Shown here one piece after another: positions 24,776-33,406 of a stretch of 64,000 bases of DNA. The notes beneath the pieces are model-generated. The model ran no database searches, had not been told where the DNA came from, and saw only the letters and a list, made by a program, of their open reading frames with translations. The number at the start of each line of letters is the position of its first letter. Position 1 is the stretch's first letter. This DNA is from JAXGXT01 sp040772665 (GTDB taxonomy: Bacteria; Bacillota; Clostridia; Lachnospirales; Anaerotignaceae), in assembly GCA_040772665.1 (NCBI GenBank), contig JAXGXT010000001.1, positions 62,001 to 126,000 on the forward strand, read 5' to 3'. Position numbers and translations under genes: made by a program.

Positions 24776-26755
24776 TTACTTTTCCTCCTTTATTATATCA
24801 AAATATTTTGTTTTTCTTTCGAAGGGGTTAAAAGCTCTGCCGCCGCCTTCATAGAATTTGCCGAAAAATTCAACATACTGGAGTCTGCTTGAGTGAACAA
24901 AAGAACCAAGTATATTTATCGCCATATTGAAAACATGACCAATTGCAAATGCTATTGTTAAAGCAATTGCTCCTTTAATTCCACCTCCGGCAAGAGAACC
25001 CATTGTATTAATAACCTGCGCAACTACCCCGGTTGCCAGACCAAGGGCTAAAAGCCTTGAATATGATAAAACATCTGATAAGTATCCTGTTATGCCGTAA
25101 AGACTTCCAAGTCCGCCCATAAGCCTGCCTATAATGCCTTCTTTTCCTCTTCCTGCCGTAAAAAGTATGGTTAACGTTCCCACAATGCTCATAATCTTTC
25201 CCGCATTTGCCAACCCTGGAACAGAAGAGCCAAGCCCGAAAGCAATAAGTCCCAATATAAGCACATACCATGAAAAAATATCAAAAACTGCGTCCATAAA
25301 ATGTCCGTTTTTAATAAGAATTAATGCCTTCATTCCCATACCCACAAAAATGTGTATAAGCCCGAGAATAAGAGAAAATGTAAGAAGGAGCATAGGGTTT
25401 TCAACCGGGTTAAACCATACCGGATTAATTGTTATATCAACATTAAAAAGGGTCTTTGCCGCAATCGGTATAAAATCTCCGAAATATCCTCCGAACATAA
25501 TTCCCCAAAAGGCAGTTGAAACTCCGCAGAACATAAAAAGCTTAATAAGTTTTTTCATCATGCCTTCAAGACGGAATTTTTTAAGTATTATGAAACACAC
25601 TACAGCCATGATGATTCCGTATGCCGCATCACTTAGCATAAGCCCAAAGAATATGAAATAGAAAGGTGCCATAACAGGAGTTGGGTCTATGTCATTTACA
25701 GACGGTTTGCTGTAGAGGTTTGTAATTGCTTCAAAAGGCTCGCTAAAAGCGTTTTGTTTAAGCAAAATAGGCATGTCCTCGCCTTTTCGTGGCTCTGTTA
25801 TTTCATAATAAGTTTCGTTTTTATCAAGTATATCTTTTATTTCTGTTTCAAGATGCTTTGGAAACCAACCGTCAAAATAGAACACTGACTTTGTTTTTAC
25901 AAGACTTGATAATATTTTTGCCCTGTCACGTTCTATAATATAATTATCGTGCAAAAGCTCCAGCTCTTCTTTAAAAATCACCATTCCTGAAAGATTGGAC
26001 TCTTTACGTGAAATGCCTTCTTTAACTTCTGCCAGTTCTTTTTCAAGTTGTTCTATGCTTTCTGCCGCATTTCCTGTAACATCATTAAAAACAATAAGGT
26101 TAAATCCAATAAGTCTTAAAACATCTAAAACAGCGTTTTTATCTTGGTTTATACAGACAACAGATAAATAATTGTGTCCCTCATCACTTGCCACCTTATA
26201 AACTTCCGCCAGTTTGCTTTTTTCAAAAACCGCTTTTGAAATTTCATCCAAAGATACAGCCGCCGCCATTGTTCCAACAAAAATGGAAGTAAACTTTGTG
26301 CGGTTCATATTAAGGGGAAATTCATAAGAAGTCCAAGGCTTAAGTGCTATTATTGAAGTGTTAATTTTATTTTCTTCATTTTTAAGCTTTGAAAGTTCCT
26401 TAAAGGTTTCATTAATAAGTGAACATTTCTCCTCAATTGCCGCCTTTTCTCCAAGTCTTTTTGAAAATTCCTTGTCGCTAAAAGGCTTTCTCACCTTAAA
26501 TAAAGGCTTTTTTCCTGTATCATATTTGTCTAAGGCTTCTATAGCTGATGAAACCTCAGAAATCTTTAAATCCATTTCAAATGCGGCAACGTCATTGCCG
26601 TCCTTTTTTACAAGAGAGCCCCATTTTTTATCTGCAAGCTTATTCTCTTGATTTGTAATTTCAACAACTCCCAAATCCATAATATTTTTTATTATTTCAT
26701 CTTTTCGGTCATTAAGTCCGATGACGCTAAGCTTATTCATCTCAACTATTGCCAT
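24776..26755 (-). CDS. ntpI: V-type ATP synthase subunit I (a-subunit)
   Basis: Stator subunit that forms the ion half-channels with the proteolipid ring. 659 residues: a soluble N-terminal half with coiled coils (1-330) and a C-terminal membrane half with about 7-8 segments, including the SRLLALGLATGVVAQVINTM segment with the essential Arg and GHVFNMAINILGSFVHSSRL. It overlaps subunit G by 14 nt and is followed closely by subunit K. Confidence 0.95.
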   Translation of the reverse strand: MAIVEMNKLSVIGLNDRKDEIIKNIMDLGVVEITNQENKLADKKWGSLVKKDGNDVAAFEMDLKISEVSSAIEALDKYDTGKKPLFKVRKPFSDKEFSKRLGEKAAIEEKCSLINETFKELSKLKNEENKINTSIIALKPWTSYEFPLNMNRTKFTSIFVGTMAAAVSLDEISKAVFEKSKLAEVYKVASDEGHNYLSVVCINQDKNAVLDVLRLIGFNLIVFNDVTGNAAESIEQLEKELAEVKEGISRKESNLSGMVIFKEELELLHDNYIIERDRAKILSSLVKTKSVFYFDGWFPKHLETEIKDILDKNETYYEITEPRKGEDMPILLKQNAFSEPFEAITNLYSKPSVNDIDPTPVMAPFYFIFFGLMLSDAAYGIIMAVVCFIILKKFRLEGMMKKLIKLFMFCGVSTAFWGIMFGGYFGDFIPIAAKTLFNVDITINPVWFNPVENPMLLLTFSLILGLIHIFVGMGMKALILIKNGHFMDAVFDIFSWYVLILGLIAFGLGSSVPGLANAGKIMSIVGTLTILFTAGRGKEGIIGRLMGGLGSLYGITGYLSDVLSYSRLLALGLATGVVAQVINTMGSLAGGGIKGAIALTIAFAIGHVFNMAINILGSFVHSSRLQYVEFFGKFYEGGGRAFNPFERKTKYFDIIKEEK

Positions 26756-27068
26756 CTATACCCACAACCTTTCCTATCACAGCCTTGACTGCTGTGTCTT
26801 TGTTTTTCATCGAGGTTTCTCTTAGTTTTTCACACTCTGCTTTTGCTTTGGCAATTATCTTTTCAGCCTCTGCCTTAGCCTTTTCAACTGCTTCACTAAC
26901 TGCTTTTTCTTTTGATTGTTTTGCGGTTTCTTTAGCTTCAAGAAGCATTTCATAAGCCTTAGTTTCAGATTTTTCTTTAATTTCCAAAGCCTCTGCCAAT
27001 GCCTTTGCCTTTATGGCATCAACCTCTTTTTCCGCTTCAACAATGTTTTTAATTACTTCAAAAGCCAT
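26742..27068 (-). CDS. ntpG: V-type ATP synthase subunit G/H (peripheral stalk)
   Basis: 108-residue protein that is almost one coiled coil, rich in Ala, Lys and Glu (IVEAEKEVDAIKAKALAEAL... AEAEKIIAKAKAECEKL). By position, first in the operon and overlapping subunit I, it is the partner of subunit E. The family is poorly conserved in sequence, so this call rests on length, coiled-coil character and context. Confidence 0.85.
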   Translation of the reverse strand: MAFEVIKNIVEAEKEVDAIKAKALAEALEIKEKSETKAYEMLLEAKETAKQSKEKAVSEAVEKAKAEAEKIIAKAKAECEKLRETSMKNKDTAVKAVIGKVVGIDGNS

Positions 27069-27259
27069 TTTCTATCACCTCTCTTAGAGAGCAAATGCAT
27101 CTGCACATGCTCAAGTTTGTTAAAATAATAACTTAATATTAATAAATAACTAAGGCTGAAAAAGAATTTTATGGACTAAAAAGAAGAATTAATGGAATAT
27201 GATTTTCCTTTCTTACATGAAAAAATAAATACATATCTTCAACTTTTGCCATACTATTA

Positions 27260-27288
27260 ATCATAATTCAAACAATATTATTTGTCAA
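27260..27288 (-). promoter_or_regulatory. Promoter of the V-ATPase operon
   Basis: Perfect TTGACA (27283-27288), 17-nt spacer, TATGAT (27260-27265) on the minus strand; the leader to subunit G is about 185 nt. Confidence 0.8.
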
Positions 27289-27502
27289 GAATAACAACTC
27301 TTTTATAATTATGATTTTTCACGACATATGACGCTTTAAATATTCCTTTTTAACACAAAAAGGAATACTTATTTCAGCACCTGTTAATATTTTAACCATT
27401 ATGTTATAAAAATACAATTAAGTCTTTTCTAATAAATCGACTTATAATTAAATATCATAACCCAAAAACAAAAAATAGCAAAATTTAAGACTTTTTGTTA
27501 AG

Positions 27503-27531
27503 TTGTAAATCCTTTGTTTTTGTTATATAAT
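27503..27531 (+). promoter_or_regulatory. Promoter of the ROK-like gene
   Basis: TTGTAA (27503-27508), 17-nt spacer, perfect TATAAT (27526-27531); about 140 nt before the start codon. Confidence 0.65.
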
Positions 27532-27676
27532 TTATATGTCTTCTCTTAGCAAAAGGCATATTAAACAATAGTTTCTTGCAAAAATCCCTTAAACACATTT
27601 AAACTGTAATTCAAGAGCCTGTATATAAAACTTATTTGTCTATTGGCTCACTTTAATTAAGAAAGAGGTGTTTTTT

Positions 27677-28786
27677 GTGGTTGCAGGCAATAAGTTTTTA
27701 ATAAGAGATATAAACACTTCAAACATAATAGAAACAATTATCAAAGAAGCACCCATATCACGTGCCGACATTTCAAAAAAGACAAATCTAACAAAGGCAA
27801 CTGTTTCCACAATAGTTCAAAACCTTATTGATGCCAACATTGTTGACGAAACAATATCCTCAGAAAAAACCGTGGGAAGAAAAAGCTTTCTTCTTGAACT
27901 TCTTCCTCAAAGCGGCCATTGCATAAGTCTTGATGTTGATTTAGACATTATAAAAATAATGGTCAGTGATTTAAGCGGACAAAAAATACTTTTCGGCAAA
28001 AAGAAGGTAAATAACAGCAGCTCTCTTGCTTCAAATATTATCCCGCTAATACAAGAATATAATTCCAAAACAGAGCCTTCCTCTTTCGGCCTTATGGGAA
28101 TTTCCGTGGCAATGAGGTTCCCATGCCGAGAAAACAAGGAATTTCAAATTCTTAAAGAAGAAGTCGCCTCTGAATTTTCTGTCAACGTCTATGTTTACGA
28201 CCACAGCATATTTTCCGTTTTAGGAGAAAATGCATATTCTGCCAAATCCGATAATATAGTCTTTGTTAATAACTTAAATTTTATATCCATGGGTTTTATA
28301 AACAAAGGCAAGCTTATGACAAGTCAAAACTGCGGTGCATATTTGTTAGGGCGTACAGTCATTGAAAGCTCTGCTTCAAAAACCCTTGACTCTCTTGCAT
28401 CACTATCAAGCATTCTTGAATATACAGCCATAAAAAAAGGTCATACTGTCACTCTTGCCATGTTTTTTGATTTTCTTAAATCAAATGACCCTGTTGCGGA
28501 AAAAGCAGCAAGCCTGTTTATTAAATACATGAACATAGCATTAAACAATATAATGATATTTTATTCACCTGATGTAATTGTTATAAACTGCCCTTTAACA
28601 TCAAGTGATGAAATTTTTTTAAGACTGAAAAACAGTCTTGGCAAAAATAAAAGCGTTCTCTATCGTTCTGTTTTAAACGAAGATGCGGCGCTTTACGGCG
28701 GCTCGGCATATTGTATAATGAAGTTTCTTAAAATTGACACATTCAAGCCTGCAAAATGTTATTTTAAAAACTTAACTTTCATATAA
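27677..28786 (+). CDS. ROK-family-like transcriptional regulator without the zinc motif
   Basis: 369 residues from GTG 27677, chosen because AGAGG lies 8-9 nt before it; an earlier GTG at 27668 overlaps that ribosome site. The N-terminal winged helix (residues 8-75, SRADISKKTNLTKATVSTIVQNL) is the NagC/XylR type, followed by an ASKHA-fold part (ISLDVDLDIIKIMVSDLSG). The ROK zinc motif CxCGxxGCxE is absent: at that place the protein reads NCGAYLLGRTVIESSAS, and the sugar-kinase DxGxT loop is also changed. It may therefore be a regulator with a different or no sugar effector. It is alone and divergent from the V-ATPase operon; its target is unknown. Confidence 0.8.
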   Translation: MVAGNKFLIRDINTSNIIETIIKEAPISRADISKKTNLTKATVSTIVQNLIDANIVDETISSEKTVGRKSFLLELLPQSGHCISLDVDLDIIKIMVSDLSGQKILFGKKKVNNSSSLASNIIPLIQEYNSKTEPSSFGLMGISVAMRFPCRENKEFQILKEEVASEFSVNVYVYDHSIFSVLGENAYSAKSDNIVFVNNLNFISMGFINKGKLMTSQNCGAYLLGRTVIESSASKTLDSLASLSSILEYTAIKKGHTVTLAMFFDFLKSNDPVAEKAASLFIKYMNIALNNIMIFYSPDVIVINCPLTSSDEIFLRLKNSLGKNKSVLYRSVLNEDAALYGGSAYCIMKFLKIDTFKPAKCYFKNLTFI

Positions 28787-28882
28787 CAATAAATAATTTA
28801 CCTTTGTTTTTATTATTTGTATGTAACAAATGTGACCAAATAAAACTTTTTTATTTAATCTTTTAAATACGAAATATAAAAC

Positions 28883-28929
28883 AGGGTTTGCTTACCAAAA
28901 GCCTTTTCGGCTAAGTTTAAGCAAACCCT
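28883..28929. terminator. Bidirectional terminator between the ROK-like gene and tsaD
   Basis: Perfect 12-bp arms AGGGTTTGCTTA (28883-28894) and TAAGCAAACCCT (28918-28929), with an inner AGCC-GGCT hairpin. It sits between convergent genes and can serve both. Confidence 0.65.
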
Positions 28930-28935
28930 TATTAT

Positions 28936-29958
28936 TTATTGTCCTAATATTAAATTTGCATTTGCATTTAAATCAAGTCCGTCTGTTTTTCCTTTAATAT
29001 ATTCATAATATGCCGCCGAGCCTATCATTGCTGCATTATCTGTGCAAAGCTCAGGCCTTGGTATATTAAGGCTTATATTGTTTTCATCGCATTTTTCTTT
29101 CATATATTTTCTAAGCTCTGAATTAGATGCAACCCCTCCTGCCATTGCAATCTTGTTTATGCCAAGGTTTTTAGCCGCCCTTATTGTCTTTCCAACCAAC
29201 ACCTCAACAACAGCACTTTGAAAACTTGCCGCAACATCGTTAATGTTTATTTCTTCATTCATCATTCTTTTTTTGTTAATGTAGTTAAGCACAGCACTTT
29301 TAAGTCCGCTGAAGCTGAAATCATAACTATCTTCTTCAAGATAAACACGAGGAAATTCTATAGCCTTTGGATTTCCTTCTTTTGCCGCTTTATCTATCTT
29401 AGGCCCTCCGGGATAACCCATGCCTATTGCTCTTGCAACCTTGTCATAAGCTTCCCCCGCCGCATCGTCACGTGTTCTTCCAAGTATCTCATAATCTCCG
29501 TAATCCTTTACATAAAGAAGATGTGAATGGCCTCCGCTGACAACAAGAGCAACATAAGGAGGCTGAAAATTTATATCTTCAATATAATTTGCACATATGT
29601 GCCCCTCAATATGGTGAACACCCAAAAGAGGTTTCCCCGCCGCATAAGCCAAAGCCTTTGCCTCTGCAAGCCCAACAAGCAAAGCACCAACAAGCCCGGG
29701 CCCGTATGTAACCGCCACAGCGTCCAAATCCTCCAAAGATACATTTGCATCTTCAAGAGCTTTTTCAATTACACCATCAATATTTTCTATATGCTTTCTT
29801 GAAGCTATTTCAGGCACAACTCCGCCAAAAAGTTTGTGAAGCTCAATCTGAGTTGAAATAACATTGCTTAGCACATATCTTCCGTTTTTAACCACTGATG
29901 CCGCTGTTTCATCACAACTGCTTTCAATGGCAAGTATCAAAACATCTTTATCAGACAT
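28936..29958 (-). CDS. tsaD: tRNA N6-threonylcarbamoyladenosine transferase TsaD
   Basis: Transfers threonylcarbamoyl from its AMP ester to A37 of ANN-decoding tRNAs, working with TsaB and TsaE. 340 residues from the ATG that follows GGAGGG at the normal distance (MSDKDVLILAIESSCDET); seven codons upstream in frame lack a ribosome site. The metal-binding HHIEGH and the nucleotide site VVSGGHSHLL, AMAGGVASNSELR and LCTDNAAMIG are present. Its partners tsaB and tsaE are in the same window at 57-58 kb rather than adjacent. Confidence 0.96.
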   Translation of the reverse strand: MSDKDVLILAIESSCDETAASVVKNGRYVLSNVISTQIELHKLFGGVVPEIASRKHIENIDGVIEKALEDANVSLEDLDAVAVTYGPGLVGALLVGLAEAKALAYAAGKPLLGVHHIEGHICANYIEDINFQPPYVALVVSGGHSHLLYVKDYGDYEILGRTRDDAAGEAYDKVARAIGMGYPGGPKIDKAAKEGNPKAIEFPRVYLEEDSYDFSFSGLKSAVLNYINKKRMMNEEININDVAASFQSAVVEVLVGKTIRAAKNLGINKIAMAGGVASNSELRKYMKEKCDENNISLNIPRPELCTDNAAMIGSAAYYEYIKGKTDGLDLNANANLILGQ

Positions 29959-30065
29959 ATTTCCCTCCAAAAAAATCAAAGCTCGTGATTTTATAATAAA
30001 CTTTACAAAATCATATATATTCCCAGTGTTTTATCAATCTTTGTCACTTAAATCGTAAATTTCTT

Positions 30066-30806
30066 TTAGTCTAAATCTTTTGTTATTATGCTTTTTATTT
30101 TTTCCCTGTCTGCCCTGCTTCTTTTGCAGGAAGGCTCTTCCATAAAATCAAATTCTTTTGTATACACTTTTTCAAGCACTGTCACCATAGTTCCCATTGA
30201 TAAAACAGGAAAAACAAAAACCCAAAACGTGGTTCCAACAACCTGAACATTTATGCAAAACAATATTAAAATAGAGCCTATAATATAGTTAAAAACAATA
30301 CGCCTGTCATTTCCGTTTAAAGCCTCTTGCAAAACCCCGCCTAAATAAACAGCCACAGGCACAAACCCCAAAAAACAAACAATAGTTGATACAACTAAAA
30401 TTAAAACAGCAACAGGAAACCCTATAACCGAGTACATAAAAACACAAACTAAAACAAAAACAGCAAAATAAGCCAAGAGGCCGTTTTTTATCACCTCTGA
30501 AAACTTTTTGCTTATAACACAACAAGAAAACTCTATTTTCCGAGTAAAAAAACTCAAAATAAAATATCCTGCCACAGCCGTAATTATGCCTATTCCAAGA
30601 ACGCATACAGGTAAAGTTAAGCTTCTTAAAAATTCTATTTCTTCAGAAAGCTTTAATGCGGCCATAAGACTTAAAAAGCTTTCTCCTATGCTGTTTACAG
30701 CACTAATAAAACCCTCAGGGTAAATAAAAGCAGATTTTAAATTTAATATAAAAGCACAAATGCTTAAACACAAAAACACCTGCAAAACAGCCGTTTTATT
30801 TTTCAT
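30066..30806 (-). CDS. Uncharacterised multi-pass membrane protein downstream of the ECF sigma/anti-sigma pair
   Basis: 246 residues from ATG 30806 (AGGAG 10 nt upstream). I do not recognise a family. It has about six hydrophobic segments: near residues 8-25, 65-90, 110-130, 132-155, 185-205 and 208-225, with an amphipathic SFFTRKIEFSCCVISKKF loop after the second, and a charged C-terminal tail EEPSCKRSRADREKIKS. It follows the anti-sigma gene by about 100 nt on the same strand, so it may belong to that stress unit. Function unknown. Confidence 0.7.
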   Translation of the reverse strand: MKNKTAVLQVFLCLSICAFILNLKSAFIYPEGFISAVNSIGESFLSLMAALKLSEEIEFLRSLTLPVCVLGIGIITAVAGYFILSFFTRKIEFSCCVISKKFSEVIKNGLLAYFAVFVLVCVFMYSVIGFPVAVLILVVSTIVCFLGFVPVAVYLGGVLQEALNGNDRRIVFNYIIGSILILFCINVQVVGTTFWVFVFPVLSMGTMVTVLEKVYTKEFDFMEEPSCKRSRADREKIKSIITKDLD

Positions 30807-30905
30807 AGTCAATAATCTCCTGCGTCAGCTTCAGATAAATATAAATGGCTTTATTCCTTTTATAAGTTCTTCCTCAGCTCCTTAATTAAAGCATAAACTT
30901 AAATA

Positions 30906-31466
30906 TTATCTTTGCCTTTGTTTAACAAGAATTATCTGCAATATACAAAGCCCTACAATTCCCCACGAAATAATTCCTGCACCTGCACCTAAAATAACCT
31001 CTGTGTTTTGTATAACTCTGCCTGTAAAAAGAATAAGGTTTTGGGTATGCTCCTCTACAGCCGAACAAAGATATGCAAGTTCCTTTGTGTATTCAGTAAA
31101 AACAGGATGCTTGGCAAGGTTTTCAATTAAAGCTTCTCTGTTATTAACCAAAACCATGCCTACACTTAAAAAGGATACAAAACCGCCTCCAAAAATAAGC
31201 TTAAGCTTATCTCTTCTGCTGTAAAGCTGGTTTTTTTCCACTTTAGGCAAAGATGTTATTTTAACCATCACTGCCTTTTCAAAATCATAAGGTGCTTCAA
31301 CGCCATCAAGCTCTTCCATATCCAAAAGAAGCAGATCGTATATTTTGAACCCTTCCTTACATTCTTTGCAGCCCAAAAGATGGCTATTAAGAAGCTTCGC
31401 TTCGGAAATATTAATTTCCCCGTCCATATACTTCATTATAAGCAAGTCAGCCTTTTCACAATTCAT
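30906..31466 (-). CDS. Anti-sigma factor with zinc-finger (zf-HC2) domain
   Basis: Membrane-anchored anti-sigma factor. The N-terminal ZAS domain has His and two Cys in HLLGCKEC (about residues 29-36); a hydrophobic segment near residues 90-107 (GGFVSFLSVGMVLV) and another at the C-terminus (GIISWGIVGLCILQIILV) anchor it. I start at the second ATG (31466), 8 nt from GAAGG; the first ATG (31472) is only 2 nt from it. It overlaps the sigma gene, as normal for a cognate pair. The inducing signal is unknown. Confidence 0.87.
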   Translation of the reverse strand: MNCEKADLLIMKYMDGEINISEAKLLNSHLLGCKECKEGFKIYDLLLLDMEELDGVEAPYDFEKAVMVKITSLPKVEKNQLYSRRDKLKLIFGGGFVSFLSVGMVLVNNREALIENLAKHPVFTEYTKELAYLCSAVEEHTQNLILFTGRVIQNTEVILGAGAGIISWGIVGLCILQIILVKQRQR

Positions 31467-32022
31467 GCCCATAACCTTCTTTTTCTTTATTTTTTATAAT
31501 AATATCTTTAAGGATTTTTCTGCCTCTAAAAATCCTGTTTTTAACTTTAGAAAGAGATATTCCCAAAATATCTGAAATTTCCTGATAACTCATGTCCTCA
31601 ATATGATAAAGAACAATGGGTATCTTATACATATCCGGAAGTTTTTCAATTATTGCTGAAAGTTCGTTTTTGCTTTCTGAAGCCAGATATTTGCTTTCAG
31701 GTGTTTTTTCATCTGAAGGCTCAAAAATCATTTCGTCTAAGTCCACAGTTTCAGGACGTTTCTTTCTTCTAAAATCAATCACTGTGTTTGTTGCAATCCT
31801 AATAATCCAAGTAGAAAACTTATACTCAGGACTATATTTATCTAAATTTCTATATGTCTTAATAAACACTTCCTGAGCCAAATCATTAGCATCTTCCGCA
31901 TCGTTAACCATCCTTAAAACAACTGAAAAAACAAGATTTTTATACCTTGAAATCAGCTCCTCAAAAGCGGCATTATCCCCTGCAGCACCGGCCTGCACCA
32001 GCTCGTAATCTGAACGGTTCAT
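31456..32022 (-). CDS. ECF RNA polymerase sigma factor (SigW/RpoE type)
   Basis: 188 residues with region 2 (FEELISRYKNLVFSVVLRMV, DLAQEVFIKTYRNLDKY, FSTWIIRIATNTVIDFRR) and region 4 (IEKLPDMYKIPIVLYHIEDM, SYQEISDILGISLSKVKNRI). No region 1 or 3, hence group 4 (ECF). Transcribed with the anti-sigma gene that overlaps it by 11-17 nt. I see no clear autoregulatory ECF promoter in the short gap before it. Confidence 0.93.
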   Translation of the reverse strand: MNRSDYELVQAGAAGDNAAFEELISRYKNLVFSVVLRMVNDAEDANDLAQEVFIKTYRNLDKYSPEYKFSTWIIRIATNTVIDFRRKKRPETVDLDEMIFEPSDEKTPESKYLASESKNELSAIIEKLPDMYKIPIVLYHIEDMSYQEISDILGISLSKVKNRIFRGRKILKDIIIKNKEKEGYGHEL

Positions 32023-32067
32023 GTCATCCCTGCTTTATGTTATATCAAACTATACGTAAAAATCTTT

Positions 32068-32994
32068 TTAAATGTCTGAAACTTCATTGTCAAACATTAT
32101 TGTTTTTGTTATATTGTCAAAACCTATAATAGTGTTTGGAAATATTTTCGAAGCATTTTCCAAAAATTCTTCCGGGTCTTTTAGTGCAGGGCTAAAGTGT
32201 GTAAGCCAAAGCTCTAAAACCCGTCCTTTTTTTGCTGTTTCCGCCGCCTCGCTAAAAATCATATGCTTATTTGTTTTTGCCTTTACAAGCTTTTCATTTT
32301 CTCCATACATACCCTCGCAAACAAAAACATCACTTTCCTCCACAAACTCGGAAAGCTCCTCCGTGGGTCTGCTGTCTGTGCAAAAACTAACTTTTATACC
32401 TTTTCTCTCTTTTCCCAACACCATATCGTCTGTATATAGCTTCCCGCCATAAACAGCAGAGCCTTCTTTTTGCAAAATACCCCAAAGCTCCCTTGGCACG
32501 TTTAAACTTTTAGCCTTTTGCACATCAAACTTGCCCTTTCTTCTGACTTCAAATTTGTAAGCCAAACATTTAACAGAATGTTCAACAAACAAATAGCTGA
32601 CAGTAAGCCCTGAAATTTCAATTTCTTCTTTACTGTCTTCGTCAATTTCTATATATTCAATTTCATAAGAAATATCAGCGGCTATTCTTCTTAAACCGTC
32701 AACAACAAAAGCCAGCCCTTTAGGCCCCACAAGCTTAAGAGGTTCTGTTCTGCCTGAATTTGATATGGCAAGAAGCATCCCAGGAAGCCCTGAAATATGG
32801 TCGGCATGAAAGTGTGTAAAAAATATTGCATCTATAGCCTTAAAACCCCAGCCTAAATTTTTAAGCGAAACCTGAGTTCCCTCACCGCAGTCAATAATAA
32901 AAAGCCTTCCTTTAAGTCTTAAAATCATAGACGAAAGAAACCGGTTAGGCATAGGCATCATTCCGCCCGTTCCAAGAAGAGAAATATCAAGCAT
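32068..32994 (-). CDS. rnz: Ribonuclease Z (tRNA 3' endonuclease)
   Basis: Zinc metallo-beta-lactamase-fold nuclease that trims 3' trailers from tRNA precursors lacking encoded CCA, in keeping with the tRNAs of this window, which end without CCA. 308 residues. FTHFHADHISGLPG supplies the HxHxDH motif; VEHSVKCLAYKF, FCTDSRPT and LWLTHFSPAL provide the remaining metal ligands and the His motif. Separate from the ECF sigma gene by 45 nt, with its own start codon context. Confidence 0.94.
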   Translation of the reverse strand: MLDISLLGTGGMMPMPNRFLSSMILRLKGRLFIIDCGEGTQVSLKNLGWGFKAIDAIFFTHFHADHISGLPGMLLAISNSGRTEPLKLVGPKGLAFVVDGLRRIAADISYEIEYIEIDEDSKEEIEISGLTVSYLFVEHSVKCLAYKFEVRRKGKFDVQKAKSLNVPRELWGILQKEGSAVYGGKLYTDDMVLGKERKGIKVSFCTDSRPTEELSEFVEESDVFVCEGMYGENEKLVKAKTNKHMIFSEAAETAKKGRVLELWLTHFSPALKDPEEFLENASKIFPNTIIGFDNITKTIMFDNEVSDI

Positions 32995-33125
32995 AGTATC
33001 AATCCTTCAAAGCTTAACTTTAAAAACCTTTAAAAGTTAAGAATCTAAAATATTCTTAAAAATGAACCTAAAAAAATATAATAAAAAACTGCTCCATGCC
33101 ATTGATAGAACAGTCTTTAAAATCA

Positions 33126-33197
33126 CTAGGGTAGCAGGATTTGAACCTGCGAATGACGGAATCAGAATCCGTTGCCTTACCGCTTGGCGATACCCCA
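33126..33197 (-). tRNA. tRNA-Gln (CTG)
   Basis: Cloverleaf on the minus strand: acceptor TGGGGTA/TACCCTA, D-arm GCCAAGCGGTAAGGC, anticodon stem ACGGA-TTCTGAT-TCCGT with anticodon CTG, T-arm GCAGGTTCGAATCCTGC. No encoded CCA. Confidence 0.93.
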
Positions 33198-33286
33198 ATA
33201 TAAAAAGTGGAAAACGAAACTTACAATCTTCACTTTAAAAAGGTTATACTTTGGCGCTAAACCGTTCATTAATTTGAAAGAAATAA

Positions 33287-33371
33287 TGCAGTCGAGGGGA
33301 CTTGAACCCCTACCCAGAAAACCCGGACTAGATCCTTAGTCTAGCGCGTATGCCAATTCCGCCACGACTGC
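33287..33371 (-). tRNA. tRNA-Leu (AAG)
   Basis: 85 nt with a long variable arm typical of Leu. Acceptor GCAGTCG/CGACTGC, anticodon stem CTAGA and TCTAG around the loop CTAAGGA, so the anticodon is AAG. A34 would need deamination to inosine to read CUU and CUC; in bacteria A34 is otherwise mostly limited to tRNA-Arg(ACG). Confidence 0.9.
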
Positions 33372-33406
33372 AAGATGTGCTTAGCGTTAATATAATAGCA
33401 AAAACT

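Larger units (their letters stand above)
27069..27676. other. Divergent intergenic region, promoters only
   Basis: About 600 nt of AT-rich DNA between the V-ATPase operon and the ROK-like gene. I see one good promoter toward each side and no credible reading frame, tRNA or hairpin-rich RNA. Confidence 0.6.
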
